The translations under genes and the position numbers were made by a program. The notes under the pieces are model-generated. The model was not told the DNA's origin. It worked only from the letters and a program-made list of their open reading frames with translations, and did no database searches. Below are positions 38,301 through 45,372 of a DNA stretch of 64,000 nucleotides, piece by piece. Source of the DNA: Enterococcus saccharolyticus subsp. saccharolyticus (lineage in GTDB: Bacteria; Bacillota; Bacilli; Lactobacillales; Enterococcaceae); assembly GCF_029023825.1 (NCBI RefSeq), contig NZ_CP118957.1, positions 2,007,794-2,071,793 on the forward strand, read 5' to 3'. Numbering within the stretch: position 1 is the stretch's first letter; each line of letters begins with the position of its first letter.

Positions 38301-38461
38301 TCACCAAATAAGGCAAACGTCATACCATCGAAAATTGTCGTTTTTCCTGCACCCGTTTTTCCACTAATTAAAAAAAGACCTGCCTCTTGAAAATCGCCAA
38401 AATCCACTGATTCATGGATAAACGGGCCAAAATTTTTCATTGTTAATGTTCTCGGCTGCAT
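35372..38461 (-). CDS. sbcC: Exonuclease subunit SbcC (Rad50-like ATPase)
   Basis: The ATPase subunit of the SbcCD nuclease, which opens hairpins and processes blocked DNA ends. The 1029-residue protein has Walker A (LISGKTGAGKTTIFDG, about residue 35), two long Gln/Glu-rich coiled-coil arms, the zinc hook CPVCG at the centre, and the C-terminal signature LSGGESFIAALALALSL and Walker B ALFIDEGFGSLDE. The start codon lies 1 base after the sbcD stop, indicating coupled translation. Confidence 0.97.
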   Translation of the reverse strand: MQPRTLTMKNFGPFIHESVDFGDFQEAGLFLISGKTGAGKTTIFDGMTFALFGETSGQLRSGKEMRSMFATPEEETAVTFRFEHQGFFYEIERSPEQEVKKKRGEGTKKQTAKVRLTIYNGQMEEQKQYTKRTEVDQFIKDLLNVDAKQFFQIILLPQGEFRNFLIAPSSEKEKLLRNLFGTELYQRLNEWFRQKQKDMDQSLSNKQQQMDALLPRFQWVAEKPFVSVQETLLAWQADLEQLKEQHFQLTTMFDKAKEQKKQTETALYKGKEQLTLCTEQAELTEKYTTLCAQESEMQTIQQTVKRLSWVEKNLHVLTHLDDCRKEHRAIDEVLQELTASLHENKVALANWEAEKPAMNQLQEQIAEQEKKSQQMEHLVPIAQKVQELQKTEADYQVTLNQLQAKVTDYQAQQAIFEAARDTTIASQKENLQVKELQYVQLTAQVERWQEGQAQLATIQQQIQANETELAMSHQTLAELVTTIDTLGKECQQRQSDYAKLQIARLQLLLVDGEPCPVCGATEHSHDVLPVSEEDIVLRERLFEEVTQQLRAKEDEQQQVRYQQQTLQATQNDLLKQQTQLVSQGTTLRQEMENLLDEPIAQPTDYLQAFTTTLAQQKDQLTQKINEQEKLEADLQQVLTAYQTVQQEYQEMERLVQPITLEIKTLQKQLENRTYEDLLNEQTDLQQQVSQHQKRLTEFQHLGEELNRTFISLNERQQQQTQQLQAVIAKEQEQATNLQQALQVSDFASEEEMRSASQEIDSLPSLQEQVTTYNQERTVIERRLQDLAQLIVEPVPNITQLQAQYDLAEEQVTDLQKQVIQQAEVIQSNRQLLEELENLAQQSSAQLTEMMQLQQLSQTLNGDNPEKMSIERYVLQSFLAEILAVANQRLNKLTRGRYQFLLADKKGSYRSSTGLEINIYDDNAGMSRRAHTLSGGESFIAALALALSLADVIQNRAGGIAIEALFIDEGFGSLDEESLEMAMEALEIIENEGRMIGIISHVRELKDRIQQQLIVQTNGSGQSHIKSQVV

Positions 38462-38462
38462 C

Positions 38463-39596
38463 TTAGTCCCTCTTTTCTGTATCTAACGCAGATTGTAATC
38501 CTTCTGATAACCAAGCGAATTGCTTCTCTGTGAGTGTTTCGCCAGTAATTTCTTCAAAAAACGTCGACACGACTTGTTGCGGATTCTGTTCACGCGGTCG
38601 TTCTTGCTGTGGTTGTGATGCTTCTCGTCCATTCAACCGCTCCACACTTAAAATATAGGGGTATACTTCACGTAATTGATTCATCATATTGGGAATCACT
38701 GCACGATCCGTTAACACAATTTGCCAAAACGTTTCGCGATTTAACGTTTGATAAAATGTTGGTTGGCGTAATTTCTCAAAGGATGCCTCTAGTTTTTCCA
38801 TCTCACGTAAAGGTGTCAATGGATGAAAAACAGGTTGCATCTGCTCTGTATCAATAATCCAAACACCTTTTTCATCATTGATTTCGGATAATGAAAATTT
38901 TAACGGCGACCCGCTATAACGTGCTTTGCCTTTTTTCAACGCATTTTTCGAATGCAAATGTCCTAAAGCGACATAATCAAACACGTCTAATAAATCTGCT
39001 GGTACACTGTTTAATCCTCCGACTTCTATCGGCGTTTCAGAATCAGTTCGTAGGCCACCTGCAATGAAAAAGTGTGTCACTAAGACTTGTTTTTTCGTCT
39101 CATCAAATAACGAAACCATCTCCGCAATCACCCGTTTCATGGCAGCTTGAATTGTTGTTAAGGTCTCATCTTCAAAATACAACCGTGCCGCGATGGGTTC
39201 AAAATAAGGTAAAAGGAAAAACTGCGTGTCCGCCATTTCAATCGGAACAAACGCTTCTTTTAACTGTGTGTGTAAATGAAAATTTGTTTGTTTAAACCAC
39301 GGTGTGCCTGTCGCTAAACGTCCACTAGAATCATGGTTACCGGAAATAGCGAGAATCGGCAAGGCCTTTTCCAAATTGATTTCAATTAATTTTTGATTGA
39401 GCATTTCCACCGCTTCGACACTTGGCACAGAGCGATCGTACAAATCGCCGGCAATCACGATAGCATCAACCGCTTCTGTTTGTGCCAGATGAATGATTTT
39501 TTCAATGCTATCTTTTTGATCTGCTAATAAATCATAGCCATGGAGTTTTTTGCCAATATGCCAATCGGCTGTATGTAAAAATCGCACATCCTTCAC
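38463..39596 (-). CDS. sbcD: Exonuclease subunit SbcD (Mre11-like)
   Basis: A Mn-dependent nuclease that works with SbcC. The 377-residue protein carries the calcineurin-like phosphoesterase motifs DWHIGK, VIAGDLYDRSVPS, ISGNHDSSGR, VTHFF and ALGHLHS. It is followed directly by sbcC and then the SNF2 helicase gene in one probable operon. GAGGTG precedes the ATG. Confidence 0.97.
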   Translation of the reverse strand: MKDVRFLHTADWHIGKKLHGYDLLADQKDSIEKIIHLAQTEAVDAIVIAGDLYDRSVPSVEAVEMLNQKLIEINLEKALPILAISGNHDSSGRLATGTPWFKQTNFHLHTQLKEAFVPIEMADTQFFLLPYFEPIAARLYFEDETLTTIQAAMKRVIAEMVSLFDETKKQVLVTHFFIAGGLRTDSETPIEVGGLNSVPADLLDVFDYVALGHLHSKNALKKGKARYSGSPLKFSLSEINDEKGVWIIDTEQMQPVFHPLTPLREMEKLEASFEKLRQPTFYQTLNRETFWQIVLTDRAVIPNMMNQLREVYPYILSVERLNGREASQPQQERPREQNPQQVVSTFFEEITGETLTEKQFAWLSEGLQSALDTEKRD

Positions 39597-39655
39597 CTCT
39601 TAAAAATGTTCTTCTCATTATTATAACACTTTCTGTCCTTTGTCTCTAAAGAAAA

Positions 39656-39684
39656 AAGGCATCTTAGCAAAAGCTAAGATACCT
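39656..39684 (-). terminator. Terminator after plsC
   Basis: The arms GGTATCTTAGC and GCTAAGATGCC are followed by TTTTTTC on the minus strand. Confidence 0.85.
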
Positions 39685-39690
39685 CATGAA

Positions 39691-40311
39691 TTATTTTTCG
39701 GGATTATAATGAAACTCTGGATTCACTTCTTGATCTAATTGGTCAAATGCCCCTTGAATACGGCGTTCCACTTCAGCTAAACCTTCGTCATTCATCTTTT
39801 TAATGTCACTTAAATCAATCGGTTCACCAAAGCGAACAGTGACACGTTTGCGTTTAAACAAATCTTTTAGCGTCAATGGTCCTTGATACACAGAAGGAAC
39901 CACACGGACTTTGGCCATTTTCGCAATCACCGCCATCCCACCTTTTAAAGCAGTGGAATGTCTCGTGCCACTTGGAAACATGATTAAGCTTAAATCCGTA
40001 TCTTTTAAAATTTTGACCGGTGTTTTTATGGCACTTGGTCCTGGTTTATCACGTTTTACTGGAAAAGCATTGGCTTTCACCAAAATGAAACGTAAAATTG
40101 GATTTTTAAATAATTCTTCTTTTGCCATAAAAGCAAATTTTTTCGGACGTGCTGCAACCGCTAGATACAACGGGTCCCACCATGTTCGGTGTGGTGCAAC
40201 TAAAATATAATTCTCATCTTTGGGTAGTAACTCTCTTTGCTCATAGCGAGCATTCCCATTTACGACAAATAAAATGACGCGTACAATGCCACGCATAAAT
40301 GTAAAAAACAT
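39691..40311 (-). CDS. plsC: 1-acyl-sn-glycerol-3-phosphate acyltransferase
   Basis: Transfers the second acyl chain to lysophosphatidic acid at the membrane in phospholipid synthesis. The 206-residue protein has the acyltransferase motif HRTWWD (HX4D) near residue 42 and the FPSGTRHS phosphate-binding block (EGTRS-like), with an N-terminal hydrophobic anchor. It is monocistronic with its own terminator. Confidence 0.93.
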   Translation of the reverse strand: MFFTFMRGIVRVILFVVNGNARYEQRELLPKDENYILVAPHRTWWDPLYLAVAARPKKFAFMAKEELFKNPILRFILVKANAFPVKRDKPGPSAIKTPVKILKDTDLSLIMFPSGTRHSTALKGGMAVIAKMAKVRVVPSVYQGPLTLKDLFKRKRVTVRFGEPIDLSDIKKMNDEGLAEVERRIQGAFDQLDQEVNPEFHYNPEK

Positions 40312-40377
40312 ACGCTCGTTCCTTTCATACTCGATAAATGTAGTATGCAGAAAAAAAGCGTCGTTGACAAGTTTTTT

Positions 40378-40692
40378 CTACTCTTTGATGTAAGAAGTGT
40401 CATTTACTGATGCCACCGTATATTTTCTATCCTTATATACAACTTTTGAAATACTAGCATTTTCAATCATCGTTGGATTAGATGTAGAATCTAATGCATA
40501 CAATAATTTTATAATGCTATTTCCATGAAAGACCACAAGAATATCTGTGTCCCCATTCTTTTGTGCCTCTTTAATAATCTCATCGGCACCCGCCACTAGA
40601 CGATCAACGACTTCTTTGCTACTTTCAGCCGGCCATCCCATTAACCCCAAACCAACAACACCTAAAACAAAACCAAACAACCATTTTTTCAT
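40378..40692 (-). pseudogene. Internally deleted histidine phosphatase (phosphoglycerate mutase family)
   Basis: The 104-residue ORF begins with a signal/lipoprotein-like segment (MKKWLFGFVLGVVGLGLM) and jumps to the C-terminal third of a secreted histidine phosphatase: WPAES, a helix, then ILVVFHGNSIIKLL (second catalytic His) and YTVASVNDTSYI. Full-length relatives are about 230-270 residues, with the catalytic RHG near the N-terminus; that middle part is absent here. The junction stays in frame, so the ORF survives, but without RHG it cannot be an active phosphatase. It looks like a remnant of an internal deletion. Confidence 0.75.
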
Positions 40693-40736
40693 CCTATACT
40701 CCCCCTTTGAAGTAAGCGTTTTACATTATGTTTAAA

Positions 40737-40773
40737 AAAATAATTTCAGACAATTGTTGCCTGAAATTATTTT
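40737..40773 (-). terminator. Terminator after bglP
   Basis: The arms AAAATAATTTCAG and CTGAAATTATTTT form a perfect 13-base stem. Confidence 0.85.
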
Positions 40774-40778
40774 ATTGT

Positions 40779-42650
40779 TTAATTGGGAACGATTGTTAAG
40801 AAATCTTCACCTGGTAACACATCTGTTTGTTCCATATCTAACACATCTAAATATTCGTTCGTATTCGTTACAACAACTGGTGTAATCACTGGTAAACCAG
40901 CCGCTTTGATTTTTTCAATATCAAATGAAACCAATAAATCACCTTTTTTAACCGTATCGCCTTGTTTAATGGCAGCTTCAAATCCTTCGCCATCCAGACT
41001 AACTGTATCCATACCAATATGCATTAAAATTTCTGCACCGTCTGTTGTTGTTAAACCGACCGCATGACCTGTCGGGAATAATGTTGTAATCGTTCCATCT
41101 GCTGGCGCAAATAATTTACCTACACTTGGTTCAACTGCTACACCTTTACCTAATGCACCTGAAGCAAATACTTGATCTGGAACTTCAGCTAATGGAACAA
41201 CTTTTCCTTCTAAAGGACTAACTAATACCATACGTTCTTTCGTTTTGGTTGCAATTGGTGCTTCTGGTTTCACAATAGCCGTTTCTTCTACTGGATCATC
41301 AAAACGAAGGATATATGTTAGGATAAATGCTAAAATGAACGCTCCACCCATACCAATAGCAGCAGCAATCATACCTGACATATCTTTGGTATCTTGTGGA
41401 ATAAATCCTGGCAAACTCAAGACACTTACTAAACCAAAAGTATAATTTGCAACATTGCTAAAGCCAATAAATGCCCCACCAATCGCACCTGAAATACATG
41501 CTGCGATAAATGGTTTTTTCAATGGTAACGTCACCCCATACACAGTTGGTTCAGTAATACCGAAAATAGCAGTAATTGTAGAAGAAATCGCCAATCCTTT
41601 TAGTTTCACACTCTTTGTAAGGAAGAAAACAGCTAATGCTGCACCACCTTGGGCTAAAACAGCAGGTAACAACATTGGTACCATTGTATCGTAACCAACT
41701 TGACCTAAGTTTAACATGATGATTGGTACAAAGCCCCAATGCATCCCGAACATTACAAATATTTGCCATAAACCACCCATCACAGCACCAGCAACAATTG
41801 GACTAAAGTTATAAATCCCATTATAAGCAGAACCTAACCAGTCACCGATAATCGTACCTAATGGACCAACGACAACAAATGTCAAAGGCGCCATAATTAG
41901 GAAAACTAATAACGGTACTGCAATAATTTGCAAGAAACTAGGAACAATTTTCTTGAAGAAACGTTCCACATGACTTTGAATATACACTGCCAAGATAATT
42001 GGAATAACTGATGATGTATAACCACTTAAACCTAAAATAACTGGAATGCCAAAGAATGAAATACTTTCACCAGCACCTGCCAAAGCTGTAATAGACGGAT
42101 GAACCAACGCCATTGCTAATGACACCGCTAAAAACGGACTAGTTTTAAATTTATTGGCTGCCGTGAATGCTAGCAACACTGGTAAGTACGTAAACAAACC
42201 GTCTGCAATTGAGAATAAGATAACGTAAACACCAGATTCAGGGGCAATCCAATTTAATGTAACTGCTAATGTCAAGAATCCTTTTAAGACCCCTGCACCT
42301 GCCATTGCACCTAAGAATGGTGTAAAGATAGAAGAAATAATATCGACAAATTGATTAAAAATGTTTCCTTTTTTCTCATTAGATGCAGCGTCACCGCCAC
42401 CAAAATTAGCCATCGCAGTTAATTCTTGATACACATCGCTCACGTGACTCCCAATAACCACTTGATACTGTCCACCACTTTGAACAACTTGAATGACATC
42501 ATTGTCTTGTTGCAAGCGCGCAGTATCCGCTTTTCCTTCATCGTTTAATACAAAACGTAGACGTGTCGCACAATGAACAACACTTTTTACATTTTCTTTA
42601 CCGCCCACGGCATCTAGGACGCGTGCAGCAATTTCACTATTTTTACTCAT
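40779..42650 (-). CDS. bglP: PTS beta-glucoside-type transporter, EIIBCA
   Basis: Imports and phosphorylates a beta-glucoside or related sugar. The 623-residue protein has IIB first (phospho-Cys in VHCATRLRF, about C27), then IIC with about ten helices (PTVYGVTLPLKKPF), then IIA (LVSPLEGKVVPL and the phospho-His in ILMHIGMDTV). No phospho-beta-glucosidase gene is next to it. Expression is set by the RAT/terminator at 42680-42778 and the LicT-type gene upstream, which is interrupted by a stop codon. The substrate specificity is inferred only from regulation and domain order. Confidence 0.9.
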   Translation of the reverse strand: MSKNSEIAARVLDAVGGKENVKSVVHCATRLRFVLNDEGKADTARLQQDNDVIQVVQSGGQYQVVIGSHVSDVYQELTAMANFGGGDAASNEKKGNIFNQFVDIISSIFTPFLGAMAGAGVLKGFLTLAVTLNWIAPESGVYVILFSIADGLFTYLPVLLAFTAANKFKTSPFLAVSLAMALVHPSITALAGAGESISFFGIPVILGLSGYTSSVIPIILAVYIQSHVERFFKKIVPSFLQIIAVPLLVFLIMAPLTFVVVGPLGTIIGDWLGSAYNGIYNFSPIVAGAVMGGLWQIFVMFGMHWGFVPIIMLNLGQVGYDTMVPMLLPAVLAQGGAALAVFFLTKSVKLKGLAISSTITAIFGITEPTVYGVTLPLKKPFIAACISGAIGGAFIGFSNVANYTFGLVSVLSLPGFIPQDTKDMSGMIAAAIGMGGAFILAFILTYILRFDDPVEETAIVKPEAPIATKTKERMVLVSPLEGKVVPLAEVPDQVFASGALGKGVAVEPSVGKLFAPADGTITTLFPTGHAVGLTTTDGAEILMHIGMDTVSLDGEGFEAAIKQGDTVKKGDLLVSFDIEKIKAAGLPVITPVVVTNTNEYLDVLDMEQTDVLPGEDFLTIVPN

Positions 42651-42679
42651 TTTTTTCGCTCCTTTTTATTTTTTTATGC

Positions 42680-42755
42680 AAAAAAAACCTAGACTGAAAA
42701 AAGAGTACGAAAAAAGTAGCGACTTCTTTCCTGCTCTATTTTCAATCTAGGTTTT
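42680..42755 (-). terminator. RAT-controlled terminator upstream of bglP
   Basis: The minus strand forms AAAACCTAGATTGA paired with TCAGTCTAGGTTTT, followed by a T tract. Its 5' arm overlaps the RAT site, the standard arrangement for BglG/LicT antitermination. Confidence 0.9.
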
Positions 42756-42778
42756 GCCTGTTTGTCAGTAACAATCCT
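42750..42778 (-). promoter_or_regulatory. Ribonucleic antiterminator (RAT) for LicT/BglG, upstream of bglP
   Basis: The minus strand carries the RAT core GGATTGTTACTG...CAGGCAAAACC almost exactly as in BglG-family targets. Binding by the CAT domain of the antiterminator would block the overlapping terminator. Confidence 0.92.
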
Positions 42779-42792
42779 ATGATGATTGAATG

Positions 42793-43632
42793 TCATTTTT
42801 TATCTAAAACAACTCGTTCAATATGAATCGTCAGATAAATCATTTCTGATTGACCCAATGGTTTCCCATAAGTCTTGATTAAATACTCATTGATGCGTTG
42901 AACCGTTTGAAAAGATTTTGGGTATTTCGATTGCACTAAGGCAAACAAAAATTCATCTTGTTCATCTGACAACTCATCTGTTAGATACCGTTGGGCAAAA
43001 TATTGTAAATGCGTCACAATCCGTTGATAATTCAACGTTTGTGTATCCAATGTTTTACCAAAATAACGACTAATAATCTATAAAATATCGCGGACAATTT
43101 CGGTCATTTGCATGGTTGTCTGCATGTTGTCATTTCCTTGACTACTATTGACAATATGAAAAGCAATAAAGCCCGCTTCAGTCTCGGGTAATGTGACACC
43201 TAAATCTTTTTCGATGAATAGTAATGCTCGTTGCGCAGCCGCAAATTCTTTTGGATAAAATTTTTGCGTTTCCAGTAAAAGAGGATTCGGCATTTCAATG
43301 CCTTCTTTGGCGCGCACTAGTGCATAATGGATATGGTCTGTTAAAGTAATGTAGATATTAGTAGAAAGCTCTACATTTAAGTCCTCTTCAATCATGTCAA
43401 CGATTTTCTTGACCGTATCGATTTCGTCACTCGGAATATCAGAGAACAATTGTTGCATTTGTCGTCCAGTGAAAGAATTTTTTAACACAAATTCTTTTTG
43501 AACAAATGCTGGGTCAAGTTCATCGCCCACTTTTTTCTTAAAAGCTAATCCGCGACCCATTAAAATAATTTCTTCTCCAGCATCATTGCTAGAAAGAACA
43601 ACATTATTATTCAAAATTTTATTAATAATCAT
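42793..43632 (-). pseudogene. licT: BglG/LicT-family antiterminator interrupted by an in-frame amber codon
   Basis: Read as one frame, 280 codons give a full-size antiterminator: CAT RNA-binding domain (IINKILNNNVVLSSND...GRGLAFKKKVGD, 1-55), PRD1 (about 65-170; DHIHYALVRAK) and PRD2 (QRIVTHLQYFAQRYL, YLTIHIERVV). Codon 185 is TAG (43078-43080) within EIVRDIL-stop-IISRYFG, where relatives commonly have glutamine, consistent with a single CAG-to-TAG change. There is no frameshift. The truncated product (184 residues) keeps CAT and PRD1 but loses PRD2. It could be inactive or altered in its response; a sequencing error is the other possibility. Confidence 0.88.
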
Positions 43633-43653
43633 GGCGACCTCTCTTTATGCAAC

Positions 43654-43706
43654 AAAAAAAACCTAGAATCCCCCTAATAACTAACGTTTGGTTCGTTCTG
43701 GTTTTG
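43654..43706 (-). terminator. RAT-controlled terminator upstream of licT
   Basis: AACCAGAA pairs with TTCTAGGTT (one bulge), followed by eight T on the minus strand; the 5' arm overlaps the second RAT. Confidence 0.75.
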
Positions 43707-43728
43707 CCTGCTGTGCAGTAACAATCCG
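43700..43728 (-). promoter_or_regulatory. Ribonucleic antiterminator (RAT) in the licT leader
   Basis: The minus strand carries CGGATTGTTACTGC...GCAGGCAAAACC, the RAT consensus, showing that licT was autoregulated together with bglP. Confidence 0.92.
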
Positions 43729-43741
43729 TATCACAAAAATG

Positions 43742-43770
43742 ATATTACCATAAGATTCAGAGAATTACAA
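43742..43770 (-). promoter_or_regulatory. Promoter of the licT-bglP operon
   Basis: TTGTAA (43765-43770), a 17-base spacer and TAATAT with TG extension (43742-43747) on the minus strand, 14 bases before the RAT. Confidence 0.65.
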
Positions 43771-43859
43771 ATACAAATGCAACCCTTTTCAATATATTTT
43801 TTTATTCCATAAAGTAGCGTATAATAAATTCATCTATTCTTTTTAAAGGAGTCACACAC

Positions 43860-44597
43860 ATGTATTTAAACGAAGGCGAACGAATTGATCAATTGTACGC
43901 AGACGATATTCAAATTATTCAAAGTACCAATGTCTTTTCTTTTTCACTAGATGCGGTCATGTTAGCGAATTTCCCTGCCATTCCTAAACGAGGAAAAATA
44001 GTCGATTTATGTGCCGGCAATGGTGCTGTCGGGTTATTTGTCAGTCGCAAAACCAAGGCACCTATTTACCAAGTCGAATTACAAGAAAAATTAGCCGATA
44101 TGGCAAAACGTAGCATTCAATTAAATCATTTGGATGAGCAAATGACTGTCTACACTATGGATTTAAAAGATTCATTGACAAAAATTAAAGGCGATTCCGT
44201 TGATTTGTTGTTATGTAATCCACCGTATTTTAAAACCAGCGAAACTGGCATTAAAAACCCAAATCCTCATTTGGCGATTGCTCGTCATGAAATTCATACC
44301 AATTTGGATGAAGTGATTCATACTTCCAGTAAATTATTGAAGACAAATGGACGAATCGCGATGGTTCATCGCCCCGATCGTTTCTTAGATATTATCGAGA
44401 GCATGCGTCGGCATCGTATTGCGCCCAAACGAATTCAATTTGTGTATCCCAAAGCTGGCAAAGAAGCCAATATTCTCTTAATTGAAGGGATTAAAGACGG
44501 CAAATTAGATGGATTTAAAGTCTCGCCTCCCCTCATCACGTATGACCAAGAGGGCAATTATAATCCTGAAACAAGGAAGATGTTGTATGGCGAATAA
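43860..44597 (+). CDS. tRNA1(Val) (adenine-N6)-methyltransferase-like protein (TrmN6/YabB)
   Basis: A SAM-dependent methyltransferase of 245 residues. SAM motif I is IVDLCAGNGAVGLFV (about 51-65), and the N6-adenine catalytic motif is LLCNPPYFKT (NPPY). The YabB/TrmN6 group methylates A37 of tRNA-Val in Escherichia coli; the target in this organism is inferred. AAAGGAG precedes the ATG. The last codons overlap the start of the GIY-YIG gene, the same pairing (yabB-yazA) I recall from Bacillus. Confidence 0.9.
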   Translation: MYLNEGERIDQLYADDIQIIQSTNVFSFSLDAVMLANFPAIPKRGKIVDLCAGNGAVGLFVSRKTKAPIYQVELQEKLADMAKRSIQLNHLDEQMTVYTMDLKDSLTKIKGDSVDLLLCNPPYFKTSETGIKNPNPHLAIARHEIHTNLDEVIHTSSKLLKTNGRIAMVHRPDRFLDIIESMRRHRIAPKRIQFVYPKAGKEANILLIEGIKDGKLDGFKVSPPLITYDQEGNYNPETRKMLYGE

Positions 44598-44880
44598 TCA
44601 TTATTTTTACGTATTAGAATGCAAAGACCACACATTTTACGGGGGATACACCACTGATTTAACCCGGCGTTTAGCAGAACACAACACTGGTACGGGTGCC
44701 AAATACACTCGCTTAGCCAGCCGTCGCCCCCTGCAAATGATTCATGCCGAAGTCTTTGAAACACGTAGTGCAGCAACCAAAGCTGAAGCTGCCTTCAAAA
44801 AACTTTCCCGCAAACAAAAAGAAAAGTATCTGCAAACCAATCAGCTGCACTCGGTCTTATCAAGCAACCATCCGAACTAG
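44587..44880 (+). CDS. GIY-YIG nuclease-domain protein (UPF0213, YazA-like)
   Basis: A 97-residue single-domain GIY-YIG protein: YFYVLECKDHTFYGGYTTDLTRRLAEH (GIY as YVL, YIG as YGG, catalytic Arg in TRRL), then GAKYTRLASRRP. The function is unknown; relatives are often encoded next to the yabB methyltransferase as here. The start overlaps the previous gene by 11 bases. Its stop lies inside the following terminator hairpin. Confidence 0.9.
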   Translation: MANNHYFYVLECKDHTFYGGYTTDLTRRLAEHNTGTGAKYTRLASRRPLQMIHAEVFETRSAATKAEAAFKKLSRKQKEKYLQTNQLHSVLSSNHPN

Positions 44881-44910
44881 AGAGAGAATCTCGTTCGGAT
44901 GGTTATTTTT
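44867..44910 (+). terminator. Terminator after the trmN-like/GIY-YIG operon
   Basis: The arms ACCATCCGAAC and GTTCGGATGGT are followed by TATTTTT; the 5' arm contains the end of the upstream gene. Confidence 0.85.
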
Positions 44911-44918
44911 ATAAAAAT

Positions 44919-45002
44919 CTAGCGCTTAATTTTAGCTTTCACGGTTCTTTTGGGTAACAACATCCAAAACAAACCGCTGATAAATAAAGTGACAAATAAC
45001 AT
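44919..45002 (-). CDS. 27-residue single-helix membrane peptide (small ORF)
   Basis: The 28-codon ORF reads MLFVTLFISGLFWMLLPKRT and ends VKAKIKR: one hydrophobic helix (about residues 2-17) followed by a strongly basic tail, giving a likely N-out/C-in membrane peptide. Its ATG overlaps the stop of the upstream membrane protein as TAATG, and AGAGGG lies about 8 bases before it. This position and topology argue for a real coupled gene rather than chance. It is the last gene of the glycosyltransferase/phosphodiester glycosidase operon. I do not recognise a family. Confidence 0.6.
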   Translation of the reverse strand: MLFVTLFISGLFWMLLPKRTVKAKIKR

Positions 45003-45361
45003 TAGACATTCCCTCTTTCTGATTTTTTAGTGAACACTGATAGAAATCCAACAAGGATACATAAAAAGCTAACAATGAAATAAAACAACAAATAAGGTGA
45101 ATCACTTCCAGCAATAGCCAAAATGCCTTGTAAAATCAGCCCATTAATGAGGATAATAATGCCCGCATGGTATAAAAAAGGCAACTTCACATATTTTACT
45201 GTTGCGACAATCCACCAAATAATCAAGCCTACAATCGGCACCAACCAGACATAACGTAGTTCAGGGGAACTGACGCCATGACTAAATTGATGATAGATTA
45301 CTTGAAAAATAAACAAGAAAACACTACTTACAACATATCGAATCACTGTTTTTGGTATCAT
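45002..45361 (-). CDS. Small four-helix membrane protein, unknown function
   Basis: A 119-residue protein with four predicted transmembrane segments (about 5-25, 37-55, 64-84 and 88-110), short loops and a basic C-terminus (KKSERGNV). I do not recognise the family. It sits 11 bases after the phosphodiester glycosidase gene and is followed by the overlapping 27-residue peptide. Its job may be tied to envelope sugar modification by the operon, but that is context only. Confidence 0.75.
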   Translation of the reverse strand: MIPKTVIRYVVSSVFLFIFQVIYHQFSHGVSSPELRYVWLVPIVGLIIWWIVATVKYVKLPFLYHAGIIILINGLILQGILAIAGSDSPYLLFYFIVSFLCILVGFLSVFTKKSERGNV

Positions 45362-45372
45362 TTACTTTCCTC

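Noticed and set aside
44932-45114. 60-codon ORF overlapping the small membrane proteins
   Set aside because: It is in another frame, has no ribosome site and is hydrophobic only because it shadows the real membrane protein. The 27-residue ORF in the coupled frame is preferred.
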